From assembly GCA_035529695.1 (NCBI GenBank), contig DATKWD010000092.1, forward strand, positions 111,256-175,255: 64,000 nucleotides of DNA. The letters run 5' to 3'. Position numbers and translations under genes: made by a program. This document shows, piece by piece, positions 1 through 8,918 of the stretch; position 1 is the first letter of the stretch; each line of letters starts with the position of its first letter. Below the pieces are notes generated by a model. The model saw only the letters and a program-made list of their open reading frames with translations, was not told the DNA's origin and searched no databases. Source of the DNA: DATKWD01 sp035529695. GTDB taxonomy: Bacteria; Actinomycetota; Acidimicrobiia; Acidimicrobiales; Salinilacustritrichaceae.

Positions 1-39
1 CGGTGAGGAAATGAGCCCATCGGGTCGCCGAAGCTCCGA

Positions 40-180
40 GGCCGCAAGGCCACAGAGACGAGGAGGCCGCCGATCGCTCCGGTCGAAAGACCGCGGCGGA
101 CGGTTGGGCCGACGAACAGGCTCGCCCCTGGTCGCAGGCCCCGAACCTCAGCTCACCGAGGGAGACCTCGGTGGATGAGG
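40..180 (+). other. possible structured RNA, 5' part may lie outside window
   Basis: No convincing reading frame covers bases 1-345. Three perfect hairpins closed by GNRA tetraloops lie within 140 bases: GGCC/GCAA/GGCC at 40-51, CGGTC/GAAA/GACCG at 80-93, and CACCGAGG/GAGA/CCTCGGTG at 154-173. The last is extended by CCTCA and TGAGG at 146-150 and 176-180. GNRA loops form only if the plus strand is transcribed. I could not match it to RNase P, tmRNA, SRP RNA or a common riboswitch. It may also be chance structure in GC-rich DNA. Bases 229-345 show nothing. Confidence 0.25.
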
Positions 181-183
181 GCC

Positions 184-228
184 AAAAAACCGAACGCCCG
201 CCGGGCGAGAGCCAGACGGACGTTCGGT
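184..228 (-). terminator. Rho-independent terminator
   Basis: The arms ACCGAACG (189-196) and CGTTCGGT (221-228) are perfect inverse complements, with a smaller CCCG/CGGG element in the loop. Read on the minus strand the stem is followed at once by a run of six T (A-run at 184-189). It lies about 115 bases after the stop of the lipoprotein gene and is the only clear U-tract terminator I found in the window. Confidence 0.7.
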
Positions 229-345
229 CCAGAAGATGTCTTCGAGAACGGTATATCCGCTCACTTCGACATCGGTGGATGCTCAGACCGATTGACGCCC
301 CGGTGCGTCGTGAAGGCTTCGGCCCGACCGACCACCGGGGCGTTT

Positions 346-918
346 CTATCGTGGCGGGCCGTCCGGGTCGAGGACGGCGGCGTCGATGAGTTCGCGACCG
401 GCGAGCGGCGCACGAAGGGTGATGGGGACCGCGCGGTACTCGGCGATCGCCGGGCAGGCGACGTCCTCGGATCCTGCTTCGGGGCCGGTGAACAGGGCGA
501 TCGTGACGGTGAGGGCGGTCTCGGTGACCTCGACCCGATCGACGATCGTGCACGGTGCGGGAGCGGAGGTGAAACTCACCCAGTGGGTGGTGTCGACACC
601 GTCGCCGTCGTCGCGAACCTCGTCCCAGGGCTGCGGGGTCGACAGGTTGACGGTCCCCGGCTCGCTGAGTGTGGGCTCGGGCCGAACGGGGCTCGACCCG
701 TCGCCCGGCGCGTCCGGAGGGGTGGCACCCGGACTTCCCCCGGGACCGGTGTCCTCGCAGTCGGGTGCGCCGGCGAGGCAGCTCCCCGTGGCTCCACCGG
801 CGCTGCCCGCGTCGTCCTGCGAGGCCGTGTCGCCGGAGCCACCACACGAGGCGGCGGCCAGCGCCAACACGGTTCCGATGACGAGCGCGTGGAGATGACG
901 CCCGGGTCCAGCCCTCAC
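346..918 (-). CDS. secreted lipoprotein of unknown function
   Basis: A 190-residue predicted lipoprotein. The N-terminus has a short basic stretch, a hydrophobic segment and a lipobox ending LAAASC, so the mature protein should be lipid-anchored outside the membrane. A Gly/Pro/Asp/Ser-rich linker of about 60 residues follows, then a compact C-terminal domain with two cysteines (in APAPCTI and DVACPA) that could form a disulphide. The GTG start at 918 is chosen because GGAAGGAG lies just upstream; an upstream start at 954 would put a basic, Cys-containing stretch before the signal peptide. It is 81 bases downstream of hrpA on the same strand and is followed by a terminator. The domain looks conserved but I cannot name it. 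Confidence 0.75.
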   Translation of the reverse strand: MRAGPGRHLHALVIGTVLALAAASCGGSGDTASQDDAGSAGGATGSCLAGAPDCEDTGPGGSPGATPPDAPGDGSSPVRPEPTLSEPGTVNLSTPQPWDEVRDDGDGVDTTHWVSFTSAPAPCTIVDRVEVTETALTVTIALFTGPEAGSEDVACPAIAEYRAVPITLRAPLAGRELIDAAVLDPDGPPR

Positions 919-999
919 GGTGCTCCTTCCACATCGTCGACAGGTGTCCGTCAACAGCGTCGCAGATGGCTTGGCCGATTCCTCGGCACGCAGCTCTCC

Positions 1000-3900
1000 T
1001 CAGGCGTTGGTCCGAAGTGCACGCCGAACCCGCTCGACACTGACCGGGGTTCGGGTGCCGACCTGTTGCGCGAACAACCCGACGCGGAGCTCTTCGAGCA
1101 TCCACCCGATCTCTTCGGTGCGTTCGGGGCCGAGGAACCCAGCGCGCGTCGCGAGCTCGGTCTCCAGCTCTGCGAGGGTGGCGGTGTGCTCGGCGTCTCG
1201 GCCGGCGGCCTGGGTCATCCGTTCGACCCGGTGCTCAGCCGCGGTGAGCAGCCGGTCCAGGTCGCCGAGACGCGAACCGAGACGGGTCGCGACCCCGGGG
1301 GACAGCAGGCGGTCGAGGTGCACTCGGAGGTCGACGACGGAGGCGTCCAGGTCGGGACTCGACAACCTCTCGGTCGCCGCCCGGATCGCTGCGGCACGCG
1401 CGAGCGCGCGGGCGACGATGATCGCGTGCTCGGTCGCACGGTCGAGCACCTGATCTCTGGCGCGCCGTACCAGCGAGCTCAGCGCATCGCCCGTGCGCGG
1501 GGGCCCGCCCGGCTCGTCGGCGAGTTGGTCGATCGCGGCACCGATGCAGTCATCGAGCACCTCGACCAACCTGCCGCGAGCCGCGCCGGCGAGCGCGAGA
1601 CTGGTGTCGTTCGGCAGTCGCCGGGCCAGCGCCTTGCGGGGATCGGTCAACCGGGCGAGGACGAGCGCTCTGACGCCGCGTCGGTGCTCGTCGAGCGCCG
1701 CACGCGGGTCGTCGAGCACGCGGAGTGCCACCACGCCGTTCTCGACCACCAGCGCAGGATGTCCGACGACGGGTCCGGACGGTCCGTCGACCTCGACCGT
1801 CTCCGGGATCTCGCCGAGGTCGTCGATCTCCACGACCGACCGCTCGATCGCGCCGAACAGGCTGGACAAGGCCACCCTCACGTTCCCGGCAACTTTCGCC
1901 TTGAGGCGGCCGAGGTCCTTTCCCGCCGCGACGAGCCCCCCGTCCTCGCCGAACACCGCAAAGGTCATGCGGAGGTTTCGTGGGACGTCGAGCCATCCGA
2001 ATTCGGTCGGCTCGATCGGCAGGCCGGCGCGAGATCGAACCTCTTCTGCGAGGACGTCGGCCAGCGGTCCTTCTGCGGGATCCCGAGTCGCCACGATGGC
2101 GGCAGCGGTCTCGGCCACGGGTGAGAGCTCCCGGCGGATGGGCTTCGGCAAGGTCCGCAACAGTGCCTCGACGAGCTGCCGTCGGAATCCGGGGACCTGC
2201 CAGTCGAACCCTGCTTCGCCGATCTGATTGAGCGAGCGCACGTCGAAGTGGGCCATGACGCCGTCGGTGGCGGACTCGGGATTGAACTCATAGGTGAGCG
2301 GGATGTCGAGGGCGATGCCCGGCCAGAAGTCCGGGTAGGCGTCGGAGTCGACGTCGTCGGCGACGTCGCCGAGCAGCGTCTCCGGGTCGAACCGGAGCGG
2401 ATCGGGTTCGGTCTCGTGCGTGCGCTTGCGCCACCGGTTGAAGTGTCCGACCGAGGTCACGTCGCTGCCCACGACTCGGTCGTAGTGATCGAACAGCAGG
2501 TGGTCGCCGATCACCAGGTCGCTTCGACGCGCCCGTTCGGCCAGCGACCGCGTGTCGGCCAGCGCGGCTCGGTTCGCATCCAGAATCGGGACCGGGAGGT
2601 CGATTTCGCCGCTGACCAGGCCGTGGTCGATGAACAGGTCGCGAGCTGCTGACTGGTCGACCTGCGCGTACGGGACCGTGCGGTCGGCGATGAGTGGCAG
2701 CCCGTACAGCGTGACCCGTTCGGTGCAGACGGCACGGCCTCGTCGTCGGTCCCATCGGGGATCGCCGTGACTTCGCTTGACCAGGTGCGAGCCGATGCGC
2801 TCGGCCCACTCGGGCTCGATGCGGGCGGCCGTCCGGCCCCAGAGGCGATTGGTCTCGGTCAGCTCTCCGGCCATCACCCAGTCCGGACGGTTGCGGCGCA
2901 GTGCACTGTCGCGGGTGATCAGGAACCGGGCGTCTCGTGCGCCGCGGTACTCGTCGCGGTCGCCCTCGCGCATCCCGACGTGCGACAACAGGCCGGCCAG
3001 CACCGACCGGTGGATGGCGTCGTGATCGTCGGGGCGTGAACTGATCGACAGTCCCATGTCGCGGACGATCTTGCGGAGTTGGCGATCGAGATCCTGCCAC
3101 TCGCGTATCCGCAGGAAGTGGAGGAACTCGGCCCGGCACATCCGACGGTAGGCGTTGCCCGAGGAGGCCTTGCGCGCCTCCCGGAGGTACTCCCAGAGGT
3201 CGACGTACGCGATGAAGTCTGATCCTGACTCTCCGAATCGGCGGTGGGCTGCGGTGGCGTCGGTTCGCTTGTCGCTGGGGTACTCGCGCGGATCCTGGAT
3301 GGCCATCGCGGACGCGATGATCAGCACCTCTCGGATGCACCCCTCGGCCTCGGCTTCGAGGATCATTCGACCGAGGCGCGGGTCGACGGGCAGCCGCGCC
3401 AGCTTTCTCCCCAGCTCGGTGAGGTCGCCTTCGGCATCGAATGCCGCGAGTTCTTCGAGGAGGCGGATGCCGTCGGTGATCGCGGCGGTGTCGGGCGGTT
3501 CGACGAACGGGAAGTCGGCGACCGGCCCCAGGCGTAGGGCAGCCATCTGCAGGATCACCGAGGCGAGGTTGGTCCGAAGGATCTCGGGTTCGGTGAAGTC
3601 GGGCCGTTGGTCGAAGTCGGGTTCGGCGTACAGGCGGATGCACACCCCGGGAGCCACCCGGCCACAGCGGCCGGCTCGTTGGTCCGCCGATGCCTTGGAG
3701 ATCGCCTCGATCGGGAGGCGCTGCACCTTCAACCGCCGGCTGTAGCGCGAGATGCGTGCGGTGCCGACGTCGACGACCGAACGGATGCCGGGCACGGTGA
3801 GCGAGGTCTCCGCGACGTTCGTCGCCAACACCACCCGACGCTTGTCGTGGCGGGCGAAGATCCGTTGTTGCTCCGCCGCGGACAGCCGCGCATACAGGGG

Positions 3901-4665
3901 CAGGATCTCGGTGTCGGGGAGCTTCAGGGCCGCAAGCGCGTCTGCGGCATCATGGATCTCGCGTTCACCACTCAGGAACACGAGGGTGTCCGATGCGTCT
4001 TCGGTCCACAGCTCGGTGACGGCATCGCAGATCGCATCGTTCTGATCCCGGTCGTCGTCGTCCTCGGTGCCGAACGGTCGATAGCGCATCTCGACCGGGT
4101 ACGAGCGACCCGACACCTCGATCACCGGTGCGGCGAAGTGATCGGCGAACCGTTCCGTGTCGATCGTCGCCGACGTCACGATCACCTTCAGGTCCGGCCG
4201 TCGGGGCAGCAGGCGAGTCAGATAGCCGAGCAGGAAGTCGATGTTGAGGCTCCGCTCGTGGGCCTCGTCGAGAATGAGCGTGTCGTACCGCCGCAGGTCG
4301 GGGTCTCGTCGGGTTCGAGCGAGCAGGATGCCGTCGGTCATGACCTGGAGACGGGTGTCGGGTCCGACCCGGTCGTCGAAGCGGATCGTCGAGCCGACGA
4401 GACCCCCGACCGTGGTGCCCAGTTCGTCGGCGACGCGGGCGGCCACGGCTCGGGCAGCGAGGCGACGCGGTTGGGTGTGCCCGATCAATGCCTCAGCGCC
4501 CCGCCCCAGCTCGAGGCACATCTTCGGCAACTGGGTGCTCTTGCCCGAACCGGTCTCGCCGGCCACGATCACCACCTGGTTGGCGGTGATGGTCTCGAGC
4601 AGTTCTTGCCGGCGTGCCGTGATCGGCAGATCGGCTGGGTAGCTGATGTCGAGATCAACCGTCAT
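1000..4665 (-). CDS. hrpA: ATP-dependent RNA helicase HrpA
   Basis: A DEAH-box RNA helicase of about 1221 residues, near the length of bacterial HrpA (about 1300). Visible motifs include Walker A GETGSGKST near residue 40, DEAH followed by ERS near 135, SAT (motif III), and QRAGRCGR (motif VI). After these come helicase-associated domains and a long C-terminal region like DUF3418, typical of HrpA. It should unwind structured RNA, with roles in mRNA processing or rescue of stalled ribosomes known for the family. The ATG at 4665 is preferred; a GTG at 4686, 8 bases after the stop of the upstream ABC gene, is an alternative and neither has a strong ribosome binding site. It probably shares a transcript with the ABC exporter. 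Confidence 0.95.
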   Translation of the reverse strand: MTVDLDISYPADLPITARRQELLETITANQVVIVAGETGSGKSTQLPKMCLELGRGAEALIGHTQPRRLAARAVAARVADELGTTVGGLVGSTIRFDDRVGPDTRLQVMTDGILLARTRRDPDLRRYDTLILDEAHERSLNIDFLLGYLTRLLPRRPDLKVIVTSATIDTERFADHFAAPVIEVSGRSYPVEMRYRPFGTEDDDDRDQNDAICDAVTELWTEDASDTLVFLSGEREIHDAADALAALKLPDTEILPLYARLSAAEQQRIFARHDKRRVVLATNVAETSLTVPGIRSVVDVGTARISRYSRRLKVQRLPIEAISKASADQRAGRCGRVAPGVCIRLYAEPDFDQRPDFTEPEILRTNLASVILQMAALRLGPVADFPFVEPPDTAAITDGIRLLEELAAFDAEGDLTELGRKLARLPVDPRLGRMILEAEAEGCIREVLIIASAMAIQDPREYPSDKRTDATAAHRRFGESGSDFIAYVDLWEYLREARKASSGNAYRRMCRAEFLHFLRIREWQDLDRQLRKIVRDMGLSISSRPDDHDAIHRSVLAGLLSHVGMREGDRDEYRGARDARFLITRDSALRRNRPDWVMAGELTETNRLWGRTAARIEPEWAERIGSHLVKRSHGDPRWDRRRGRAVCTERVTLYGLPLIADRTVPYAQVDQSAARDLFIDHGLVSGEIDLPVPILDANRAALADTRSLAERARRSDLVIGDHLLFDHYDRVVGSDVTSVGHFNRWRKRTHETEPDPLRFDPETLLGDVADDVDSDAYPDFWPGIALDIPLTYEFNPESATDGVMAHFDVRSLNQIGEAGFDWQVPGFRRQLVEALLRTLPKPIRRELSPVAETAAAIVATRDPAEGPLADVLAEEVRSRAGLPIEPTEFGWLDVPRNLRMTFAVFGEDGGLVAAGKDLGRLKAKVAGNVRVALSSLFGAIERSVVEIDDLGEIPETVEVDGPSGPVVGHPALVVENGVVALRVLDDPRAALDEHRRGVRALVLARLTDPRKALARRLPNDTSLALAGAARGRLVEVLDDCIGAAIDQLADEPGGPPRTGDALSSLVRRARDQVLDRATEHAIIVARALARAAAIRAATERLSSPDLDASVVDLRVHLDRLLSPGVATRLGSRLGDLDRLLTAAEHRVERMTQAAGRDAEHTATLAELETELATRAGFLGPERTEEIGWMLEELRVGLFAQQVGTRTPVSVERVRRALRTNA

Positions 4666-4693
4666 CGCGCCACGAGGCTCGCACACTCGGTGA

Positions 4694-6502
4694 TCACACA
4701 GGTGCGTCGACGAGGAATCCGCCGGACTGCCGGTGCCACAGGCCGGCGTAGGTGCCGCCGGCCTCGATGAGGTCGCGGTGGGTGCCCTCCTCGATGATGT
4801 GGCCCTCGTCGATGACGATCAGTCGATCCATTCGTTGCACCGTGCTCAGGCGGTGGGCGACCACCAGCGCCGTGCGGTCGCGCATGAGCTCGAGCAGTGC
4901 CTCCTGGATGAGCGCTTCGGACTCCGAGTCGAGGGCACTCGTCGCCTCGTCGAGCACCAGGATCGGGGCGTCTCGGAGGATCGCCCGAGCAATGGCGACC
5001 CGTTGCCGCTGGCCGCCCGACAGCTTGACGCCGCGCTCGCCGACGAGGGTGTCGTAGGCGCGGGGAAGCTGGGTGATGAACTCATCGGCGTGCGCAGCCC
5101 GGGCCGCGATGCAGACCTCAGCGGCGGTCACCTCGGGGCGACCGAACGCGATGTTCTCGTGGATCGTGCGGTGGAACATCACCGGGTCCTGCGGCACGTA
5201 GGCGATCTGGCTGCGGAGGTCGGCCTGTCGGATCGTGCGGACATCCTGGCCACCCACGACGACCGCTCCGTCCTCGATGTCCATCAACCGAAGCAGGAGT
5301 CGGGTGATGGTGGTCTTGCCGCCGCCGGAGCGACCGACGAGTCCGATCTTCTCGCCGCTGGCGACGCGCAGGTCGAGGTCGGTGAACAGCGGGGTGGCCG
5401 CGTCGCCGTGCCGGAATCGGACGTGCCGGAACTCGACACTCGAATCGGTGGGGGCGAACGGCATCGGCTCGGCGGGATCGACCACCGTCGGATCGTCGAG
5501 GAGTAGTTCGGTGAACTGCGCGGCCTCGGTCAGTGAGCTCTCGATGGCGCGGTAGATCTGGTTGAGCTCGAAGAGGATCTTGGTCGCTTGTGCGTAGTAC
5601 GTGAAGGTGACGAAGACCGTCTCGACGCGGTCGAGGTCGGCGAGGCGGATGGCGAGGACGAGGCCGAGCACGTTCGTGAGCACCGACATGGGTGCGACGA
5701 GGCCGTCGACGTAGAAGTTGTGGAAGTCCCAACTCCGGATGTTGAGTCGACGATGGCGGTCGACGTTGCGCTGATGAGCGTCGGACTCGTCGTCTTCGGC
5801 CGATTGGGCCCGGACGGCCTCCATGTTCGCGATCGTGTCGGCGACCCTCCCGGCAACGGCGGCCGACGCGGCCTCGCGCTCGTCGACGATCGCCTGACGG
5901 CGGCGGATCAGCGGTGCCACCAGCCCGACGGTGATGAGCAGCATGACGAGCAGGCTGAACACCAGCCACGGGCTGAAGCGCCACAGGATCACCGAGGCGA
6001 ACAGCAGCGGGACGAGGTTGCCGAACACCCGCATCGACAAGGTGTCACCGAACGCCTCGAAGTTGCGTCCGTACGACACGAGGCGCTTGGTGAGCGAGCC
6101 CGCGAAGTTGTCGTGGAAGAACACGGCATCCTTGGCGAGGAGCTCGTCCATGCCCGACGTCGTCAGGTTCTCGATGGCCACCGCATCGGTTCGGTTGAGG
6201 AAGTAGATGCCGATGCGCCACCACACCTCGCCCGCCAGCAGGCAGGCGGCGAACAGGAGGAGTTCGGGCGTGAGCGAGTCGATCGTGAAGTCGGCGTCGC
6301 CGGCGGCGTCGAGCACGCGGGCGATGACGAGCGGTGGGAGATAGAACACGAACACGTTGCCGACCGCCGGCAGCAGCATCGCCGGGATCGCATGCCGCCA
6401 TCCGCGTCGCAGTTCACCGAAGTAGTCGTGCCGTGCTCGCGCCAGGGCGCGCCGCCGTCGTGGCGAGTCGCGCTCGAGCGCGTCCTCCCCGATGTCGATC
6501 AC
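4694..6502 (-). CDS. ABC transporter, fused permease and ATPase
   Basis: A half-size exporter of 602 residues: transmembrane domain over about residues 35-330 and nucleotide-binding domain over about 355-590. The ATPase part carries Walker A GRSGGGKTT, the Q-loop region YVPQDP, signature LSGGQRQR, Walker B ILVLDEATSALD and the H-loop in VVAHRLST, so it should be active and work as a homodimer or with a partner half. The substrate cannot be told from sequence; related proteins export lipids, peptides or drugs. The start is GTG with no strong ribosome binding site. It lies between a LysR regulator (upstream, same strand) and hrpA (downstream). Confidence 0.92.
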   Translation of the reverse strand: MIDIGEDALERDSPRRRRALARARHDYFGELRRGWRHAIPAMLLPAVGNVFVFYLPPLVIARVLDAAGDADFTIDSLTPELLLFAACLLAGEVWWRIGIYFLNRTDAVAIENLTTSGMDELLAKDAVFFHDNFAGSLTKRLVSYGRNFEAFGDTLSMRVFGNLVPLLFASVILWRFSPWLVFSLLVMLLITVGLVAPLIRRRQAIVDEREAASAAVAGRVADTIANMEAVRAQSAEDDESDAHQRNVDRHRRLNIRSWDFHNFYVDGLVAPMSVLTNVLGLVLAIRLADLDRVETVFVTFTYYAQATKILFELNQIYRAIESSLTEAAQFTELLLDDPTVVDPAEPMPFAPTDSSVEFRHVRFRHGDAATPLFTDLDLRVASGEKIGLVGRSGGGKTTITRLLLRLMDIEDGAVVVGGQDVRTIRQADLRSQIAYVPQDPVMFHRTIHENIAFGRPEVTAAEVCIAARAAHADEFITQLPRAYDTLVGERGVKLSGGQRQRVAIARAILRDAPILVLDEATSALDSESEALIQEALLELMRDRTALVVAHRLSTVQRMDRLIVIDEGHIIEEGTHRDLIEAGGTYAGLWHRQSGGFLVDAPV

Positions 6503-6597
6503 CCGTCAATGGTGTCGAGTTCGGGCAAGCGCTGCCACCGACTTTCTTCGCGCAGCCCGTGGAAGCGGCCTTCAATCTCGTGCTGCCGGGCGCACCG

Positions 6598-6648
6598 GTG
6601 CAGCGAGCTGCACGAGGTCGGGACTTGCGTCGTTCGGCTGCACGAGGT
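6598..6648. repeat. small inverted and direct repeats upstream of the ABC gene
   Basis: The 149-base gap between lysR and the ABC gene contains the inverted repeat GTGCAG/CGAG/CTGCAC at 6598-6613. It also holds two direct copies of GCTGCACGAGGT at 6607-6618 and 6637-6648, exactly 30 bases apart (about three helical turns). The spacing could suit a regulator bound on one face of the DNA, but the copies are close to the end of lysR and could be neutral. Confidence 0.3.
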
Positions 6649-6651
6649 TCG

Positions 6652-7539
6652 TCAGTCGGCGGCCCGGAGTGCGGCGACCAGGGTGTCGGCGACCGCCAGC
6701 GGCGCGGCGTCGATACGGCGGGCCACCACCAGATCGCGCTCGGCGATCGGCTCGCGGCGAGCCCGTTCAAGCGGATCGGGGCCCGATTCGGCCTGCACGA
6801 TGGGGAGCACGGTCCAGCCGAGGCCCAGGTTGACCATCTCGCGCAAGACCTCGGGCTGGTGCGATTCGGCGACGACGTCGAAGCGGGCGCCGAGCGACTC
6901 GAGACCGTCGGCGATGAGGCTCCGGGTGTGCGATCCCTCGGGGAACGTGACCCACGGCCCCCAGTCCTTGGGTCGAGCGCGTCGGCCAACCTGTTCGGGT
7001 GGGGCGTAGACCGCAAGTGCGTCGCCTCGAAGGCGCAACCACTCGACCCCCTCCACCGGGCGCGGCGGCTCGACGCACACCACGAGATCGAGCTCGGCCG
7101 TGGCCAGGTCGGCCAACAGCGGACTCGACGGCGCGACGGCCAGGCGAAGCTCGACATCGGGTCGCTCGGCTCGGAACTCACGGAGGACGGCGGGGTAGTG
7201 GTTGACGGCCGCAGCATCGATCATGCCGAGGCGCAGTGACCCTTCGGCACCTGACCGGGCCCGCTCGGCCCAGGCCGCGAGGTCCCGCGTCGAGGCGACG
7301 ACGGCCTCGGCATGGGCGAGAACGGGGTCAGCAGCCGAGGTCAGCCGACGACGGCGCCCGTCGCGTTCGAACAGGGTGACACCCACCCGACGTTCGAGTT
7401 CGGCAAGTCCTTGCGACAGCGCAGATGGCGAGACCCCCACGTGGCTTGCAGCATCGGCCCACGTCGACCCGTCACCCACCGCGACCAGGTATTCGAGTTG
7501 CTGGACGGTGAGATTCGGGAGGGTTGCCACCCGATGCAT
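6652..7539 (-). CDS. LysR-family transcriptional regulator
   Basis: A 295-residue LysR-type regulator. Residues 8-65 form the winged helix-turn-helix, with the usual SxSALSQGLAELERRVGVTLFER pattern in abbreviated form (ADAASHVGVSPSALSQ then LELERR-like). The rest is a type-2 periplasmic-binding-like effector domain (about 95-290). The ATG at 7539 is preferred because it starts just before the HTH; an upstream start would add a non-homologous tail. It is divergent from the inositol-phosphate synthase gene across a short, AT-rich intergenic region, so that gene, itself and perhaps the downstream ABC exporter are the likely targets. The effector is unknown. Confidence 0.9.
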   Translation of the reverse strand: MHRVATLPNLTVQQLEYLVAVGDGSTWADAASHVGVSPSALSQGLAELERRVGVTLFERDGRRRRLTSAADPVLAHAEAVVASTRDLAAWAERARSGAEGSLRLGMIDAAAVNHYPAVLREFRAERPDVELRLAVAPSSPLLADLATAELDLVVCVEPPRPVEGVEWLRLRGDALAVYAPPEQVGRRARPKDWGPWVTFPEGSHTRSLIADGLESLGARFDVVAESHQPEVLREMVNLGLGWTVLPIVQAESGPDPLERARREPIAERDLVVARRIDAAPLAVADTLVAALRAAD

Positions 7540-7543
7540 GATA

Positions 7544-7594
7544 GATGAGGAAAGCTTCACAAATATTGCCAACTCATCAGAAGTACCGCACAAT
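7544..7594 (+). promoter_or_regulatory. lysR/ino1 intergenic promoter and likely LysR site
   Basis: This region is AT-rich in a GC-rich genome. On the plus strand TTGCCA (7566-7571), a 17-base spacer and CACAAT (7589-7594) make a plausible -35/-10 pair, with the ATG at 7602 only 7 bases beyond, implying a leaderless mRNA. GATGAG (7544-7549) and CTCATC (7573-7578) form an inverted repeat that frames the region, and GAAAGCTTC at its centre is near-palindromic. It is the natural place for LysR binding. Confidence 0.5.
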
Positions 7595-7601
7595 GTTCTT
7601 C

Positions 7602-8909
7602 ATGTCTGAACCTCGCTCGATCGCTCCCTCTTCCGGAAAGCTGGGCGTCCTCACCCCAGGCCTCGGTGCCGTCGCCTCGACCTTCATCGCAGGGGTGCTC
7701 GCCACCCGCGCCGGGACCTCCCAGCCAATCGGCTCGATGTCCCAGATGGCCCACATCCGGCTCGGCGATCGCGCCGACAACCGCAACCCGCTGATCAAGG
7801 ACTTCGTCCCGATCGCATCGCTCGACGACCTGGTCTTCGGCGGATGGGACCCGATCTCGCCCAACGCCCTCGAGGCCGCCCGCACGGCCGGCGTGCTCGA
7901 AGAGCGCGACCTCGCGCCGATCTCGGCCGAGATGGAGGGCATCGTCGCCATGGACGCGGTCTTCGACCAGTCGTGGGTCAGCCGGCTCGAAGGCACCCGG
8001 GTCAAGACCGGTGACTCGAAGATGGATCTCGCCGAACAGCTGATCGCCGACATCGAGAACTTCCGCATCGAGAACGACTGCGACCGGATCGTCATCGTGT
8101 GGTGCGGTTCGACCGAGGCCTACCGCGACCTCACCGAGGTGCATCAGAGCATCGACGCGTTCGAGCAGGGTCTGCGCGACAGCGACGACATGATCAGCCC
8201 CAGCCAGATCTACGCCTATGCCGCCCTCCAGTCGGGGGTTCCGTTCGCCAACGGCGCACCGAACCTGTCGGTCGACATCCCGTGCATGATCGAGCTCGCC
8301 GAGCGCAACGGCGTGCCGATCGCAGGCAAGGACTACAAGACCGGTCAGACCCTCATGAAGACGATCCTCGCTCCTGGGCTCAAGTCACGGATGCTCGGCC
8401 TGCGGGGGTGGTACTCGACCAACATCCTCGGCAACCGCGACGGTGAGGTGCTCGACGATCCCGAGAACTTCAAGTCGAAGGAGGTCAGCAAGCTCGGCGT
8501 GCTCGACACGATTCTCCAGCCCGAGGCCTATCCCGAGCTGTACGGCAACATCGACCACGTCGTGCGCATCAACTACTACCCGCCCCGCGGCGACAACAAG
8601 GAGGGCTGGGACAACATCGACATCTTCGGGTGGATGGGGTACCCGATGCAGATCAAGGTCAACTTCCTCTGCCGTGACTCGATCCTCGCCGCGCCGCTCG
8701 TCCTCGACCTGGCGCTCTTCATGGACCTCGCGTCACGCGCTGGCGAGTCGGGCGTGCAGGAGTGGCTGAGCTTCTACTTCAAGGCCCCCCAGCCGGCTCA
8801 CCCCGATCTCGATCCCGAGCACGACATCTTCATTCAACAGACCAAGCTGAAGAACACCCTTCGTGAATGGATGGGCGAGGCTCCGGTCACGCATTCCGAG
8901 GCGGGCTGA
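7602..8909 (+). CDS. ino1: inositol-3-phosphate synthase
   Basis: A 435-residue protein of the myo-inositol-1-phosphate synthase family, which converts glucose 6-phosphate to inositol 3-phosphate using bound NAD. It has the N-terminal GVLTPGLGAVAST nucleotide-binding loop, NGAPNLSVDIP, the GKDYKTGQT lysine region, YSTNILGNRDG, and CRDSILAAPLVLDLALF. These correspond to family motifs NGSP, DDFKSGQT, NxLGNxDG and EDSLLAAPLI. It is longer than the roughly 360-residue enzyme of mycobacteria. The product would feed phosphatidylinositol, mycothiol or inositol solutes. The ATG at 7602 is chosen because an ATG at 7593 overlaps the predicted -10 box. It is divergent from lysR and 9 bases upstream of a DUF2254 gene, so probably co-transcribed with it. 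Confidence 0.9.
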   Translation: MSEPRSIAPSSGKLGVLTPGLGAVASTFIAGVLATRAGTSQPIGSMSQMAHIRLGDRADNRNPLIKDFVPIASLDDLVFGGWDPISPNALEAARTAGVLEERDLAPISAEMEGIVAMDAVFDQSWVSRLEGTRVKTGDSKMDLAEQLIADIENFRIENDCDRIVIVWCGSTEAYRDLTEVHQSIDAFEQGLRDSDDMISPSQIYAYAALQSGVPFANGAPNLSVDIPCMIELAERNGVPIAGKDYKTGQTLMKTILAPGLKSRMLGLRGWYSTNILGNRDGEVLDDPENFKSKEVSKLGVLDTILQPEAYPELYGNIDHVVRINYYPPRGDNKEGWDNIDIFGWMGYPMQIKVNFLCRDSILAAPLVLDLALFMDLASRAGESGVQEWLSFYFKAPQPAHPDLDPEHDIFIQQTKLKNTLREWMGEAPVTHSEAG

Positions 8910-8918
8910 TCGTCGACC

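Noticed and set aside
40..180. RNase P RNA
   Set aside because: CCACAGAGAC resembles one conserved element, but the other universal RNase P segments are absent.
175..2124. Long plus-strand reading frame of 649 codons across the lipoprotein and hrpA genes
   Set aside because: Out-of-phase shadow of hrpA; composition is Gly/Arg/Asp-rich with no domain.
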